Below are positions 29,629-39,677 of a DNA stretch of 64,000 nucleotides, piece by piece. The position numbers were made by a program, and so were the translations under genes. The stretch spans positions 1 to 64,000 of the forward strand of contig NZ_CH672387.1 in NCBI RefSeq assembly GCF_000153465.1, given 5' to 3'. The DNA comes from Aurantimonas manganoxydans SI85-9A1. GTDB lineage: Bacteria; Pseudomonadota; Alphaproteobacteria; Rhizobiales; Rhizobiaceae. Each line of letters begins with the position of its first letter. The stretch's first letter is position 1. Below the pieces are notes generated by a model. That model ran no database searches, had not been told where the DNA came from, and worked only from the letters and a program-made list of their open reading frames with translations.

Positions 29629-30192
29629 ATGACCGAGACATCCTTTTCCCTGCGCACGCTCGAGGGCGACGACGTCGCCCGCAAGATCTGCGACAATTGC
29701 GGCTTCGTCGCCTACGAGAACCCGAAGATCGTGGTCGGCTCGGTGGTCCGCCACGACGGCCGGATCCTTTTGTGCCGGCGGGCGATTGCACCGCGACAGG
29801 GCTACTGGACCATTCCGGCCGGTTATCTGGAGCTGAACGAGACGCCCGAGGACGGGGCGCGGCGCGAGGCGCGGGAAGAGGCGACGGCGCAGCTGGCCAT
29901 CGAGCGGCTGCTGGCGGTCTATTCGGTGCCGCGGATCAGCCAGGTGCAGCTGATCTACCGGGCCAGCCTTGCCGAGCCGACGATCGCGCCGGGCATCGAA
30001 AGCCAGGCGGTGGACCTCTTCGCCTGGGACGACATTCCTTGGGACGAGCTGGCGTTTCCGTCGGTCCACTGGGCGCTGAACCACGACCGGGCGGCGCAGG
30101 AGGGCGCGCCGCCGGTGCCCTTCACCAATCCCGACGGGGCGACCGGCAACACGATGCCCGATGGACGGGCGCTGCCGGTCGGCGAGTTCTGA
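29629..30192 (+). CDS. Nudix hydrolase with a zinc-ribbon-like N-terminus
   Basis: This 187-residue enzyme hydrolyses nucleoside diphosphates linked to another group. The Nudix box is GYLELNETPEDGARREAREE followed by ATAQL, so the final Gly is Thr/Ala-like, as in the zinc-ribbon Nudix branch that includes plant NUDT23 (FAD pyrophosphatase). The N-terminal KICDNCGFVAYENPKIVVGS matches the second CxxC knuckle of that branch; the first knuckle is missing. The start at 29629 (MTETSFSL) was preferred to an ATG-like codon seven residues upstream. FAD or ADP-ribose are plausible substrates. Confidence 0.87.
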   Translation: MTETSFSLRTLEGDDVARKICDNCGFVAYENPKIVVGSVVRHDGRILLCRRAIAPRQGYWTIPAGYLELNETPEDGARREAREEATAQLAIERLLAVYSVPRISQVQLIYRASLAEPTIAPGIESQAVDLFAWDDIPWDELAFPSVHWALNHDRAAQEGAPPVPFTNPDGATGNTMPDGRALPVGEF

Positions 30193-30230
30193 TCAGGCCA
30201 AGTATCGGCCGAGGACAGCCGCCGCAGGGC

Positions 30231-31040
30231 TCAGCCCTGCTCTTCGCCGGCGGTGCGGCGGATTTCGGCGGTCAGCTCGGCCGGCAGGTTGAGCCGTGCG
30301 CCCAGAAGGTCGAGATAGGCCCGCTCGGCGGGATGGTCGGGATCGATGGCCAGCACCGAGGCGGTGTAGATTTCCATCGCCAGTTCCGGCGTGGTGGCGC
30401 TGGCGGCCAGCGCATCGATGCTCATCGGCTGGCGCATTTCGTCCATGACGAAGCCCTTTTCCTCGGCGTCGAGCTCGATCTCGTCGATCCGCCCGAAGAT
30501 CGCCTGCTGCTCCTCGCCGTCGATATAGCCGTCGGCCTTGGCCGCGGCGATCATCGCCGACAGCATCAGGCGGGCATGGGCCTCCTCGTCGCCGGCCGGA
30601 AGGAAGGCCGTGCCCTCGGGCGCGGGAATCTCGGCCGGTGCGCGGGCCGCATCGGGCAGGCGCGGCGTCGGCTGGGCATCGGGCAGCGCGGTGCCCTGGC
30701 TGGCCTGGTAGTTCTGGTAGGCCTTGTAGGCGAGGCCGGCGACGACGGCGGCGCCACCGAGCTTCAGCGCCGTACCGCCGAGCTTGCGCACGCCCTTGCC
30801 GCGAAACAGGCTGGAGGCGAGCCCGCCGAGCAGCGCACCCCCGATGGCCGAGCCGGCGCCGCCCTGGAGCATGCCGCCAAGCCCCGAGCCGGAGCCGCCG
30901 CGCCCCTGCAGCATGCCGCCGAGCTGGTCGACGATCGAGCCGCCCTGGCCCTGGCCTTGGCCGGACCGCTGGTCGCCGGGATGGCGGTCGCCCTGGTTTC
31001 CGGCGCCGAGGAATTCTCCGAGAAGCTTCTGCATGTCCAT
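30231..31040 (-). CDS. DUF533 (TerB-like/YebE) inner-membrane protein
   Basis: The 269-residue protein has a Gly/Gln-rich N-terminal third. A hydrophobic segment follows at about residues 87-106 (RKLGGTALKLGGAAVVAGLA), then a Pro/Ala linker and a C-terminal TerB-like helical domain of about 120 residues. The domain contains LSAMIAAAKADGYIDGEEQQ and later MEIYTASVLAIDPDHPAERA, the Asp-rich TerB metal-site pattern of DUF533. Homologues such as YebE are envelope-stress genes of unknown mechanism. It is on the same strand as ispZ and separated from it by 43 bases. Confidence 0.85.
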   Translation of the reverse strand: MDMQKLLGEFLGAGNQGDRHPGDQRSGQGQGQGGSIVDQLGGMLQGRGGSGSGLGGMLQGGAGSAIGGALLGGLASSLFRGKGVRKLGGTALKLGGAAVVAGLAYKAYQNYQASQGTALPDAQPTPRLPDAARAPAEIPAPEGTAFLPAGDEEAHARLMLSAMIAAAKADGYIDGEEQQAIFGRIDEIELDAEEKGFVMDEMRQPMSIDALAASATTPELAMEIYTASVLAIDPDHPAERAYLDLLGARLNLPAELTAEIRRTAGEEQG

Positions 31041-31083
31041 GTCGGTCGGCCTCTTGGTTGGGACGGTGTCGGTGCGGGACGGC

Positions 31084-31746
31084 CTAGCGGCCGGTGTCTT
31101 CCGCGCCGGCCAGTCGCTCGGTCGAATGCTGCTTGATGAGCGGAATCTGGGTCAGCATGAAGATGATGGTGATCGGCATCGTCGCCCAGACCTTGAAGGC
31201 GACCCAGAAATCCGTCGAGAAATTGCGCCAGACGACTTCGTTGACGACCGCGAGGAAGATGAAGAACAGGCCCCAGCGCAGGGTCATCTTGCGCCAGCCC
31301 TCGGCGTCCAGCTTGAAGGCCTGGTCGAAGACGTAGCCGAGCAGCGACTTGCCGAAGAGCAGCCCGCCGAGCAGCACCGCGGCGAAGAGGCCGTTGACGA
31401 TGGTCGGCTTCATCTTGATGAAGGTCTCGTCCTGCAGCCACAGGGTCAGCGAGCCGAACACCAGCACCACCGCGCCGGTGACCAGTGGCATGATCGGCAG
31501 CGATCTGGTGATCGCCCATGACACGGCCAGTGAGATCGCCATGGCCGCCATGAACAGGCCGGTGGCGATGAACAGCGGCTCGCCGAACTCCTTCAGGATG
31601 GGGAACGTCGCCGCCAACTGCTCGCCGCGCGAATTGGCGAAGAAGAAGACCATCAGCGGGCCCAGCTCCAGCGCGAATTTCAGGAGCGGGTTCATCTCCT
31701 TGCGCGCCGGGCTGTTCGGCTCTTCCTCAAGAATGTGGTGCGACAT
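31084..31746 (-). CDS. ispZ: Inner-membrane spanning protein YciB / septation protein A
   Basis: The 220-residue membrane protein has about six hydrophobic segments. It belongs to the IspZ/YciB family, first linked to cell division in Shigella and later to envelope integrity and elongation. The signature [19 protein letters not shown] near the N-terminus and [20 protein letters not shown] in the middle are diagnostic, and the C-terminal [20 protein letters not shown] is also conserved. I chose the ATG at 31746 (MSHHILEEE). It lies downstream of ftsY, the usual Rhizobiales order. Confidence 0.93.
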   Translation of the reverse strand: MSHHILEEEPNSPARKEMNPLLKFALELGPLMVFFFANSRGEQLAATFPILKEFGEPLFIATGLFMAAMAISLAVSWAITRSLPIMPLVTGAVVLVFGSLTLWLQDETFIKMKPTIVNGLFAAVLLGGLLFGKSLLGYVFDQAFKLDAEGWRKMTLRWGLFFIFLAVVNEVVWRNFSTDFWVAFKVWATMPITIIFMLTQIPLIKQHSTERLAGAEDTGR

Positions 31747-31830
31747 GCGGACTCCCTGTTCCCGGTCCATATCGGAACTGATCGCGACGAATGCGAGGCA
31801 TGGCCGCCCATCGCGGCGATTTTTCGCCGG

Positions 31831-33590
31831 TCAGGCCGACGTCGTGGTGCCGGCGATCGCGGCGGCGAAATCCTTCGCCTTGAAGGGCTCGAGATCGTCG
31901 ATGCCTTCGCCGACGCCGACGAAATAGACCGGCAGGCGGAACTTGGCGGCGATGGCGACGAGGATGCCGCCGCGCGCCGAGCCGTCGAGCTTGGTCATGA
32001 CGAGGCCGTTGACCCCGGCCACGTTGCGGAAGATCTCGACCTGGTTCATGGCGTTCTGGCCGGTGGTGGCGTCGAGGGTGAGAAGCACCGTATGCGGCGC
32101 GTCCGGCTCGCGCTTCTGCAGCACGCGGACGATCTTCTCCAGCTCGGCCATCAGCTCGGTCTTGTTCTGCAGGCGACCGGCCGTGTCGATGATCAGCACG
32201 TCGGAACCGTTCTCCACCGCCCGGTCGTAGCCTTCATAGGCAAGGCTTGCCGCGTCGGCGCCGATCGCCTTGGCGACGACCTCGGACTGGGTGCGTTCGC
32301 CCCAGATCTTCAGCTGTTCGACCGCGGCGGCGCGGAAGGTGTCGCCGGCGCAGAGCGTGACCTTGAGCCCGCCGCGGGTCAGCTTGGCGGCGAGCTTGCC
32401 GATGGTCGTGGTCTTGCCGGTGCCGTTGACGCCGACCACCAGGATGACATGCGGCTTCTTGGCCAGATCGAGCTCCAGCGGCAGGGCGACGGGGTCCAGC
32501 GCCTTCTCGATTTCCTCGGCGAGGATGGTGCGCACGTCCTGGCCGCTGATTTCGCGGCCGAAGCGGCCTTCCGACAGGCGGTCGGTGATCTTCAGGGCGG
32601 TCTCGACGCCGAGATCGGCCTGAATCAGCACATCCTCGAAATCCTGCAGCGTGTCCTCGTCCAGTCGCCGCTTGGTGAAGATCGCGCCGATCGATCCGGT
32701 GAGCTGGGTGGAGGAACGCGCCAGCCCTTCGCGCAGGCGCTGCAGCCATGGCACGCGGGGCGCGGGCGCCGGTTCGGGAGCGGCCGGGGCTTGTTCGCGC
32801 AGGCGGAAGCCGGCGGCGGCATCGGGTGCGGGGCGCGGCGTGCCTGCCGGGACGGGCAGGGGCGCCTGGTCGCCTTCGGGCGCGGAGGCCGGCGGCGCCG
32901 CGATGTCGGGCTCGGGCATGTCGGTGGTGTCGAAGGACGGATCGACCCGCTCGGCGACCGGCGCTTCGCCATCTTCCTCGTCCTCCGGCGGCAGATCCGC
33001 GTCCAGCCAGGAGAAGTCGGCATCCTCCTCGCCGGACGACAGCGCGTCGTCATTGTGCCCGTCGAGATGATCGGCGTCGGAGGCCGGCGGGATGCCGGGC
33101 GCGGCCGCATCTGCGATCTCGGAGGTCTCGCGGGTTTCGCCCGCGAGCGGCTCGACAGGCGCCGCAATCTCCGGCTCGGCATGTTCGCCCAGCCGCTCGG
33201 CGGGGTCGGCGCCCAGGAAGGCGAATTCGCTCTCGTCGGCGGGCTCGGCCGGGGTCGGTTCCTCGAGCCAGGAAAAGTCCGCCGTCTCAGTGTCCGGCTC
33301 TAGTTCTGGCCCGAGTTCAACGTTTTTTTTTTTGCCTGGTCCGCGTCGGAATGCTCGGCCATTTCGGCCAGCGGGGTGATGCCGCCGCCGTCGTTGACGT
33401 CGGCTCCGGCTTCCGAATCGGCGACCGAACTGGCCGCCGCCTTCGGGCGAACGTCCGGATCGGGCGAGCCGGGGGCGCCGAATTCGGTATCGGACGGCCG
33501 CGGGGTATCACCATGCTCGGGCGTGCGATCGGTTTCGCTGTCCGATCCGAAGGAGAAGATGCGGCGGAAGAAGCCTTTTTGCTCAGCCAT
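31831..33590 (-). CDS. ftsY: Signal recognition particle receptor FtsY, split by a frameshift
   Basis: FtsY is the membrane-bound GTPase that receives SRP-ribosome complexes. The gene is read in two frames. The first runs from the ATG at 33590 (MAEQKGFFRRIFSF, a normal amphipathic FtsY start) for 86 codons to a run of eleven A's, then stops at 33300. The second frame continues the acidic A-domain and contains the whole NG domain: G1 VGVNGTGKTT, DTFRAAAVEQL, DTAGRLQNKTELM and TKLDGSARGG. A -1 slip on the A-run, or one extra A, joins them into about 586 residues. Without it, only a start near 32919 (362 residues) would give a product. mtaB ends three bases upstream. Confidence 0.88.
33323..33333 (-). 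repeat. A11 homopolymer at the ftsY frame break
   Basis: Eleven consecutive A's on the coding (minus) strand, preceded by GC and followed by CGTTGAAC. Runs of this length are prone to polymerase slippage in the cell and to length errors in sequencing. The two halves of ftsY meet here. Confidence 0.9.
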
Positions 33591-33593
33591 GGC

Positions 33594-34916
33594 TTACGTC
33601 AGTTCTCTCAGATGGTCGGAGGATGTTCCGGCCGGGCCGGAACGAAGGACATCGGGGCGGGCGACCAGTCTGCCACCACGTTCGCCCACAATGATAGCGT
33701 CGAGGATGGAGCCGGGGAGGCCCTCCTCGATCTCGCAGAGGGTAAAGTCGGCGCAGCGGCCGCGCTGGTTGCGCTCCACCAGCACCGATTGCCGCGTGCC
33801 GACGAGGCTCGCCAGATGGGCGCGATGGGCGGTTTCGCCGCGAGCGCGAAGGGCCGTCGCCCGGTCCTTGACGACCTCGCGCGGCAATTGCGGCATGCGG
33901 GCGGCCGGCGTGCCCTCGCGCGGCGAGAACGGGAACACGTGCAGATGCGTGAGGCCGCAATCCTCGACGAGCTTCATGGAGTTCTCGAACATCGCGTCGG
34001 TTTCTGTGGGGAAGCCGGCGATGATGTCGGCGCCATAGACGATGTCGGGCCGCGCGGCGCGGATGTCGGTGCAGAAGCCGATGGCGTCGTCGCGCGAATG
34101 GCGCCGCTTCATGCGCTTCAGGATCATGTCGTCGCCGGCTTGCAGCGACAGGTGCAGATGCGGCATCAGCCGGGTCTCGGAGCCGATCGCCTCGATCAGC
34201 GCCGGGTCGGCCTCGACGGAATCGATCGAGGACAGTCGCAGGCGGGCGAGGTCCGGCACGTGTCTGAGGATTGCCTGGACCAGCTGGCCGAGCTTCGGCG
34301 CGCCGGGCAGGTCCGCTCCCCATGAGGTCATGTCGACGCCCGACAGCACGACTTCGTTGTAGCCGGCGGCGACGAGGCGCTTCACCTGGTCGACCGCCGC
34401 GCCCATCGGCACCGAGCGGGAATTGCCGCGCCCGAAGGGAATGACGCAGAAGGTGCAGCGATGGTCGCAGCCATTCTGCACCTGGACGATGGCGCGGGCA
34501 CGGCCCTCGATCGCGTCGACCATGTGGCCGGCGGTCTCGGTGACGCTCATGATGTCGTTGACGCGGACCTTCTCCTCGGCGGCGACGCCGAAATCGGGCA
34601 GGGCGCGATAGGCACTGGCCGTCAGCTTCTCGTCATTGCCGAGGACGGCGTCGACCTCTCCCATCTCGGCGAAGCGACCGGGCTCGGTCTGGGCGGCGCA
34701 GCCCGTGACGACGATCCGCGCCTCCGGGTTTTCGCGCCTAGCTCGACGGATCTGCTTGCGGGCCTGGCGCACGGCTTCCGAAGTCACGGCGCAGGTGTTG
34801 AAGACGATGGCGCCGCGCGGATCGGCGTCGAGGCCTGCCGCGACGGCCTCGCGCTTCATGATCTCGGCCTCGTAGGTGTTGAGCCGGCAGCCGAAGGAGA
34901 CGATCTCGACACCCAT
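33594..34916 (-). CDS. mtaB: tRNA ms2t6A37 methylthiotransferase MtaB
   Basis: This 440-residue radical-SAM enzyme turns t6A37 into ms2t6A37 in tRNAs that read ANN codons. The N-terminal UPF0004 domain has three cluster cysteines (SFGCRLN, FNTCAV, VTGCAAQ). The radical-SAM site is NGCDHRCTFCVIPFGRG, and a C-terminal TRAM-like part follows (SVLVERNQRGRCADFTLCEI). The start at 34916 overlaps the dapF stop (TGATG). It is the middle gene of dapF-mtaB-ftsY-ispZ. Confidence 0.95.
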   Translation of the reverse strand: MGVEIVSFGCRLNTYEAEIMKREAVAAGLDADPRGAIVFNTCAVTSEAVRQARKQIRRARRENPEARIVVTGCAAQTEPGRFAEMGEVDAVLGNDEKLTASAYRALPDFGVAAEEKVRVNDIMSVTETAGHMVDAIEGRARAIVQVQNGCDHRCTFCVIPFGRGNSRSVPMGAAVDQVKRLVAAGYNEVVLSGVDMTSWGADLPGAPKLGQLVQAILRHVPDLARLRLSSIDSVEADPALIEAIGSETRLMPHLHLSLQAGDDMILKRMKRRHSRDDAIGFCTDIRAARPDIVYGADIIAGFPTETDAMFENSMKLVEDCGLTHLHVFPFSPREGTPAARMPQLPREVVKDRATALRARGETAHRAHLASLVGTRQSVLVERNQRGRCADFTLCEIEEGLPGSILDAIIVGERGGRLVARPDVLRSGPAGTSSDHLRELT

Positions 34917-35830
34917 CAGGCCGGCTCGTGCGTCGCCGTCTCGTCGCGCACATAGGCGCCGGTCGCCGGATCGAGGCGGCCCGACCAGTTCCATTCGGCC
35001 GGCCCGGTCATGATGACATGGTCGTCGTCGCGCCAGTCGATCAGGAGATCGCCGCCGGGCACGGTCACCGTGACGATGCGGCCGGTGCGCCGGGTGCGGG
35101 TCGCCGAGACGGCGGCAGCGCAAGCCGCCGAGCCGCAGGCGCGGGTCAGGCCGACGCCGCGCTCCCAGGTCCGCAGGGTAAGCGCGTCCGGCGCAGTCAC
35201 CTGCGCGATCGAGATGTTGGCGCGCTCGGGAAACAGCGGATGGTTCTCCAGCACCGGCCCGAACCGGTCGAGTTCATAGCTCCAGACATCCCGGTCGACC
35301 CAGAAGATGGCGTGCGGATTGCCCATGGAAGCGACCGAGGGCGAATGCAGGATCGGCGCGTCGATGGGACCGATCTGCAGTTCGATCGCACGGGTGTCGC
35401 TGAACTCTTCCGACAGGGGAATCTCGGACCAGCCGAAGCGCGGCCGGCCCATGTCGACGGCGATCAGCCCGTCGTCCCGCTCAAAGGCAGTCAGGATGCC
35501 GGCACGGGTCTCGAAGGTGAAGTCGCGGCGGCCGGTCTCGGCGGCGAGCGCCTGCACCACGCAGCGCGTGCCGTTGCCGCAGGCCTCGGCCTCCGAACCA
35601 TCGCGATTGATGATCCGCACATAGGCGTCGGTACCGTCGAGCCGCGGGTCGTGGATCGCCATGATCTGGTCGAAGCGGGTGGCGGGATCCTCGGCGAGGG
35701 CGCGCGCGGCCGCTGCTGAAATCCGCGCCGCCGATCCGCGAAGATCGACGACGACGATCTCGTTGCCCAGCCCGTTCATCCGGGCGAAGGCCACGCTCAA
35801 GTCCGTATCTCGTGCGGCGCTGTCTGTCAT
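34916..35830 (-). CDS. dapF: Diaminopimelate epimerase
   Basis: This 304-residue cofactor-independent epimerase interconverts LL- and meso-diaminopimelate for lysine and peptidoglycan synthesis. Both catalytic cysteines are present, in [12 protein letters not shown] and [29 protein letters not shown] at the N-terminus and [11 protein letters not shown] mid-protein also match. The start at 35830 (MTDSAARD) was chosen because the upstream frame is anti-sense to the neighbouring gene's end. It is the first gene of the dapF-mtaB-ftsY-ispZ unit. Confidence 0.95.
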   Translation of the reverse strand: MTDSAARDTDLSVAFARMNGLGNEIVVVDLRGSAARISAAAARALAEDPATRFDQIMAIHDPRLDGTDAYVRIINRDGSEAEACGNGTRCVVQALAAETGRRDFTFETRAGILTAFERDDGLIAVDMGRPRFGWSEIPLSEEFSDTRAIELQIGPIDAPILHSPSVASMGNPHAIFWVDRDVWSYELDRFGPVLENHPLFPERANISIAQVTAPDALTLRTWERGVGLTRACGSAACAAAVSATRTRRTGRIVTVTVPGGDLLIDWRDDDHVIMTGPAEWNWSGRLDPATGAYVRDETATHEPA

Positions 35831-35876
35831 GCCGGTTATATGGCCGATGCGCGGCGCGATTGAAAGGATCGCGCGA

Positions 35877-37031
35877 TCAGCGCTGGCCGAAGGCGGCGTC
35901 CTTGAACAGCGCCTTGAACTCGCGCGGCTGGGAGCGCCAGTACTGCTTCGGCGCGCGCACCGAGGCGCCGAGCTCGGCCGCCGCATGCCACGGCCAGTGC
36001 GGCTCGTAGAGAATGGCGCGCGCGATGGCGATGGCATCGGCCTTGTTTTCGGCGATGATCGTCTCGGCCTGGCGCGCCTCGGTGATCAGGCCGACGCCGA
36101 TCACCGGGATCGACACCGCGGCCTTCACGGCCTCGGCGAAATGCACCTGGTAGCCGGGTCCGAGCGGGATCTTCTGGTCGGGCGAGACGCCGCCGGAGGA
36201 GACGTGGATCGCCGCCGCGCCGCGCGCCTCCAGTGCCTTCGAATAGGCGATCGAGCCCTCGATGTCCCAGCCGCCCTCGACCCAGTCGCTGGCCGACAGG
36301 CGCACCCAGACCGGGATGTCGGCGGGCACGGCCGCCTTGACCGCGTCAAAGACCTCGAGAGGGAAGCGCATGCGGTTCTCGACGCTGCCGCCATATTCGT
36401 CGTCGCGCCGGTTGGAGATCGGCGAGAGGAACTGGTGCAGGAGATAGCCATGCGCCGAATGCAGCTCGATGCCGACGATACCGAGGCGCACGGCCCGCAG
36501 GGCGGTGGCGACGAAATCGTCCTTGATCTTCTGCAGGCCCGCGGCGTCGAGGGCAGTCGGCGCCACTTCGCCGGGCGAATGGGGAATGGCGGAGGGCGCG
36601 ACGCACTGCCAGCCGGTCGGATCGGTGGGTGCGATCTGCTGGCCACCGGCCCAGGGTTCGGCGCTCGATGCCTTGCGGCCGGCATGGCCGAGCTGGATGG
36701 CGACGGGCATCGGCGAATGGACAGCGATCGCATCGAGGACGCGGGCGAGCGCCGCCTCGTTGTAATCGGAATAGAGCCCGAGATCCTTGTGGGTGATGCG
36801 GGCTTCGGGCGAGACGGCCGTGGCTTCGAGGATCAGCAGGCCGGCGCCGGACATGGCGAGCTGGCCGAGATGCATCATGTGCCAGTCGGTGGCCGATCCG
36901 TCATCGGCGGAATACTGGCACATGGGCGCGATGATGATGCGGTTTTCCAGTCGCAATGCGCCCAGATCGAGCGGGGTGAACAGCGGGCTGAGCGTCTGCG
37001 AGATGTCCGAATCCGGGGTCTGCGTGTCCAT
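35877..37031 (-). CDS. Old Yellow Enzyme family NADH:flavin oxidoreductase (YqjM-like)
   Basis: This 384-residue FMN-dependent ene-reductase has a TIM barrel. The N-terminus [20 protein letters not shown] carries the Cys that tunes flavin potential in YqjM-type (class III) enzymes. The substrate-binding His pair is in [17 protein letters not shown] (HxxH). The FMN-phosphate site is in the later [16 protein letters not shown]. Natural substrates are unknown; members reduce alpha,beta-unsaturated carbonyls or morphinone-like electrophiles. It lies 46 bases upstream of dapF on the same strand and could share its transcript. Confidence 0.93.
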   Translation of the reverse strand: MDTQTPDSDISQTLSPLFTPLDLGALRLENRIIIAPMCQYSADDGSATDWHMMHLGQLAMSGAGLLILEATAVSPEARITHKDLGLYSDYNEAALARVLDAIAVHSPMPVAIQLGHAGRKASSAEPWAGGQQIAPTDPTGWQCVAPSAIPHSPGEVAPTALDAAGLQKIKDDFVATALRAVRLGIVGIELHSAHGYLLHQFLSPISNRRDDEYGGSVENRMRFPLEVFDAVKAAVPADIPVWVRLSASDWVEGGWDIEGSIAYSKALEARGAAAIHVSSGGVSPDQKIPLGPGYQVHFAEAVKAAVSIPVIGVGLITEARQAETIIAENKADAIAIARAILYEPHWPWHAAAELGASVRAPKQYWRSQPREFKALFKDAAFGQR

Positions 37032-37178
37032 TCAGGCGGCCTTCCGTGAAGCGTGAGGCTCTCCGAATGCGACGGTACGCCGCGATGTTCAAGCCCTGCG
37101 GCGAGGACGCTGCGTCTTCGGCATGCGGGGATCGCGGGAACAGGCGGTAGCGCGCCGGTCGACCGGCCCTGAACGAAA

Positions 37179-37206
37179 ACCGGCGGCCGATCGCCCGGCC
37201 GCCGGT
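37179..37206 (-). terminator. Terminator of the glycine-rich membrane protein gene
   Basis: ACCGGCGGCCG at 37179-37189 pairs with CGGCCGCCGGT at 37196-37206. On the minus strand it runs into TTTTCGTTC, ten bases past the stop of the upstream gene. Confidence 0.8.
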
Positions 37207-37215
37207 GGAACTGGA

Positions 37216-37506
<291 letters not shown>

Positions 37507-38037
37507 AGGGGGACTCCACTTCCAACAAAGGGCAGCCAAGGGCTGCCGGGCTACGCGTCGGTCCCGGCCGAAGCCTCGCACGAGGATCGGCAACGGCGAG
37601 GATCGCCATGCGTCGTTCCGCCACAGAATGCCGCAGGGGGGTATTCGTTCCGTGCCCGGCTATCGACAGGGGGGCGGGCGAAGGTGGCGTCGTCGCTTCC
37701 GGCCGCCGATGATCGGAGGACCGGCACCGCCTGAGGGTCCGCCGCAGGCCGGGCTTCGAGCGCCGCAACGTTCCGCAGGGGCCGCGAAACTTGACATTGG
37801 CGGCCGGTCGGTGTTTCTGCAGACGCAAATCCGCGACATCTGTCCGCGACCCGCCGACCGTGCCCCTCTCGCAAGAGCCGCACGGAGGTCAACATCCGCC
37901 AGCGAGTTTCGCCCGCGGATGCGATCCTGCTTTGAGCATTGCCCGTCCGGCAGTGCCTTGAGCGCAGGCGGGTTTGCAGATCGGATCGAAGCGAACCACC
38001 TTTCGGCTCTGTTCGGAAGGCCGGGAAGGAAGCACGC
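37507..38037. other. Upstream region of ffh
   Basis: About 530 bases lie between the divergent glycine-rich gene and ffh. TTGACA at 37791-37796 is a perfect -35 box, but no good -10 follows at 16-18 bases. GGGAAGGAAG at 38022-38031 is the ffh ribosome-binding site; it resembles the SRP RNA tip only by chance. No small gene or RNA could be supported. Confidence 0.4.
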
Positions 38038-39591
38038 ATGTTCGATTCACTCCAGGACCGCCTCGGGTCCATCCTGAACGGCCTCACCGGCCGCGGCGCC
38101 CTGTCCGACAAGGATGTGGCGGCCGCGCTGCGCGAGGTCCGTCGGGCGCTGCTGGAGGCCGACGTCGCGCTGGAAGTGGTCCGGGACTTCACCGACCGCG
38201 TGCGCGCCAAGGCCGTCGGCGCGGAAATCCTGAAGTCGATCAGACCCGGCCAGATGGTCGTCAAGATCGTCCATGACGAGCTGATCGCCACGCTCGGCAG
38301 CGAGCAGGTCGCCATCGACCTCAACGCGCCGGCACCGGTCGTCCTGATGATGGTCGGCCTGCAGGGCTCGGGCAAGACGACGACCACCGGCAAGCTGGCC
38401 AAGCGCCTCACCGAGCGTCAGCGCAAGAAGGTGCTGATGGCCTCGCTCGATACGCGGCGCCCGGCGGCCCAGGAGCAGCTGCGCGTCCTTGGCGAGCAGA
38501 CCGGCGTCGCGACCCTGCCGATCATCGCCGGCCAGGGACCGGTGGAGATCGCCGCCCGCGCCAAGCAGGCGGCCAAGCTCGGCGGCTACGACCTCGTCAT
38601 TCTCGATACCGCCGGCCGGACCCATATCGACGAGCCGCTGATGGTCGAGATGGCCGACATCAAGCGGACCACCGAGCCCCACGAGATCCTGCTCGTCGCC
38701 GACTCCCTGACCGGCCAGGACGCGGTGAACCTCGCCCGCTCATTCGACGAGCGCGTCGGCATCACCGGCATTGTCCTGACCCGCGTCGACGGCGACGGCC
38801 GCGGCGGTGCGGCGCTGTCCATGCGCGCCGTCACCGGCAAGCCGATCAAGCTGATCGGTACCGGCGAGAAGATGGATGCGCTGGAGGATTTCCATCCCTC
38901 GCGCATCGCCGACCGCATTCTCGGCATGGGCGACATCGTCAGCCTCGTCGAGAAGGCCGCCGAGAACATCGACGCGGAAAAGGCCGCGGCGATGGCCAAG
39001 AAGATGCAGTCGGGGAAGTTCGACCTGAACGACCTCGCCGATCAGATCGGCCAGATGCAGAAGATGGGCGGCATGGGCGGCATGATGGGCCTGATGCCCG
39101 GCATGGGGAAGATGAAGGACCAGATGTCCGCCGCCGGCCTCGACGACAAGATGCTGAAGCGGCAGCTCGCCATCATCTCCTCGATGACCGCCAAGGAGCG
39201 GGGCAACCCCGACATCCTCAAGCACAGCCGCAAGAAGCGCATTGCCGCCGGTTCGGGCACCTCGTCCGCCGAGATCAACAAGCTGCTCAAGATGCACCGC
39301 CAGATGGCCGACATGATGAAGTCCATGGGCAAGGGCAAGGGCGGCATGATGGGCAAGATGATGGGCGGCCTGGCCGGCAAGATGGGCCTCGGCGGCATGG
39401 GCGGCATGCCCGGCGGTATGCCCGACCTGTCGAAGATGGACCCCAAGGAACTGGAAGCCATGGCCAAGGCCGCGCAGAGCGGCGGCATGCCCGGCCTTCC
39501 CAAGGGACTTCCCCCCGGCATCGGCGGACCGGGCGGCATGCCCGGCGGCGGTTTCCCGGGGCTGCCGGGACTGCCGGCAAAGAAGAAGTGA
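38038..39591 (+). CDS. ffh: Signal recognition particle protein Ffh
   Basis: This 517-residue SRP54 homologue binds 4.5S RNA and signal peptides and docks with FtsY. The N-domain starts MFDSLQDRLGSILNGLTGRG. The G-domain has G1 GLQGSGKTTTTGKLA, the DTRRPAAQEQL insert (here SLDTRRPAA), DTAGRTHIDEPLM and TRVDGDGRGG. The C-terminal M-domain, from about residue 330, is rich in methionine and Gly-Met repeats and carries the RNA-binding RKKRIAAGSGTSSAEINKLL. I chose the ATG at 38038 with GGAAGGAAG upstream. rpsP follows after 86 bases. Confidence 0.97.
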   Translation: MFDSLQDRLGSILNGLTGRGALSDKDVAAALREVRRALLEADVALEVVRDFTDRVRAKAVGAEILKSIRPGQMVVKIVHDELIATLGSEQVAIDLNAPAPVVLMMVGLQGSGKTTTTGKLAKRLTERQRKKVLMASLDTRRPAAQEQLRVLGEQTGVATLPIIAGQGPVEIAARAKQAAKLGGYDLVILDTAGRTHIDEPLMVEMADIKRTTEPHEILLVADSLTGQDAVNLARSFDERVGITGIVLTRVDGDGRGGAALSMRAVTGKPIKLIGTGEKMDALEDFHPSRIADRILGMGDIVSLVEKAAENIDAEKAAAMAKKMQSGKFDLNDLADQIGQMQKMGGMGGMMGLMPGMGKMKDQMSAAGLDDKMLKRQLAIISSMTAKERGNPDILKHSRKKRIAAGSGTSSAEINKLLKMHRQMADMMKSMGKGKGGMMGKMMGGLAGKMGLGGMGGMPGGMPDLSKMDPKELEAMAKAAQSGGMPGLPKGLPPGIGGPGGMPGGGFPGLPGLPAKKK

Positions 39592-39677
39592 CGGCCATCC
39601 GGCCCGACCGAACGACCTGAACACGCACTATCGAACCGATCGGCGCGCCGCCGATCTCGAACCAAAGGACAAGACCC

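Noticed and set aside
38012-38037. GGCCGGGAAGGAAGCACGC resembles the conserved tip of SRP RNA
   Set aside because: It lies directly before the ffh ATG and acts as its ribosome-binding site. No flanking complementary stem of an SRP RNA is present.
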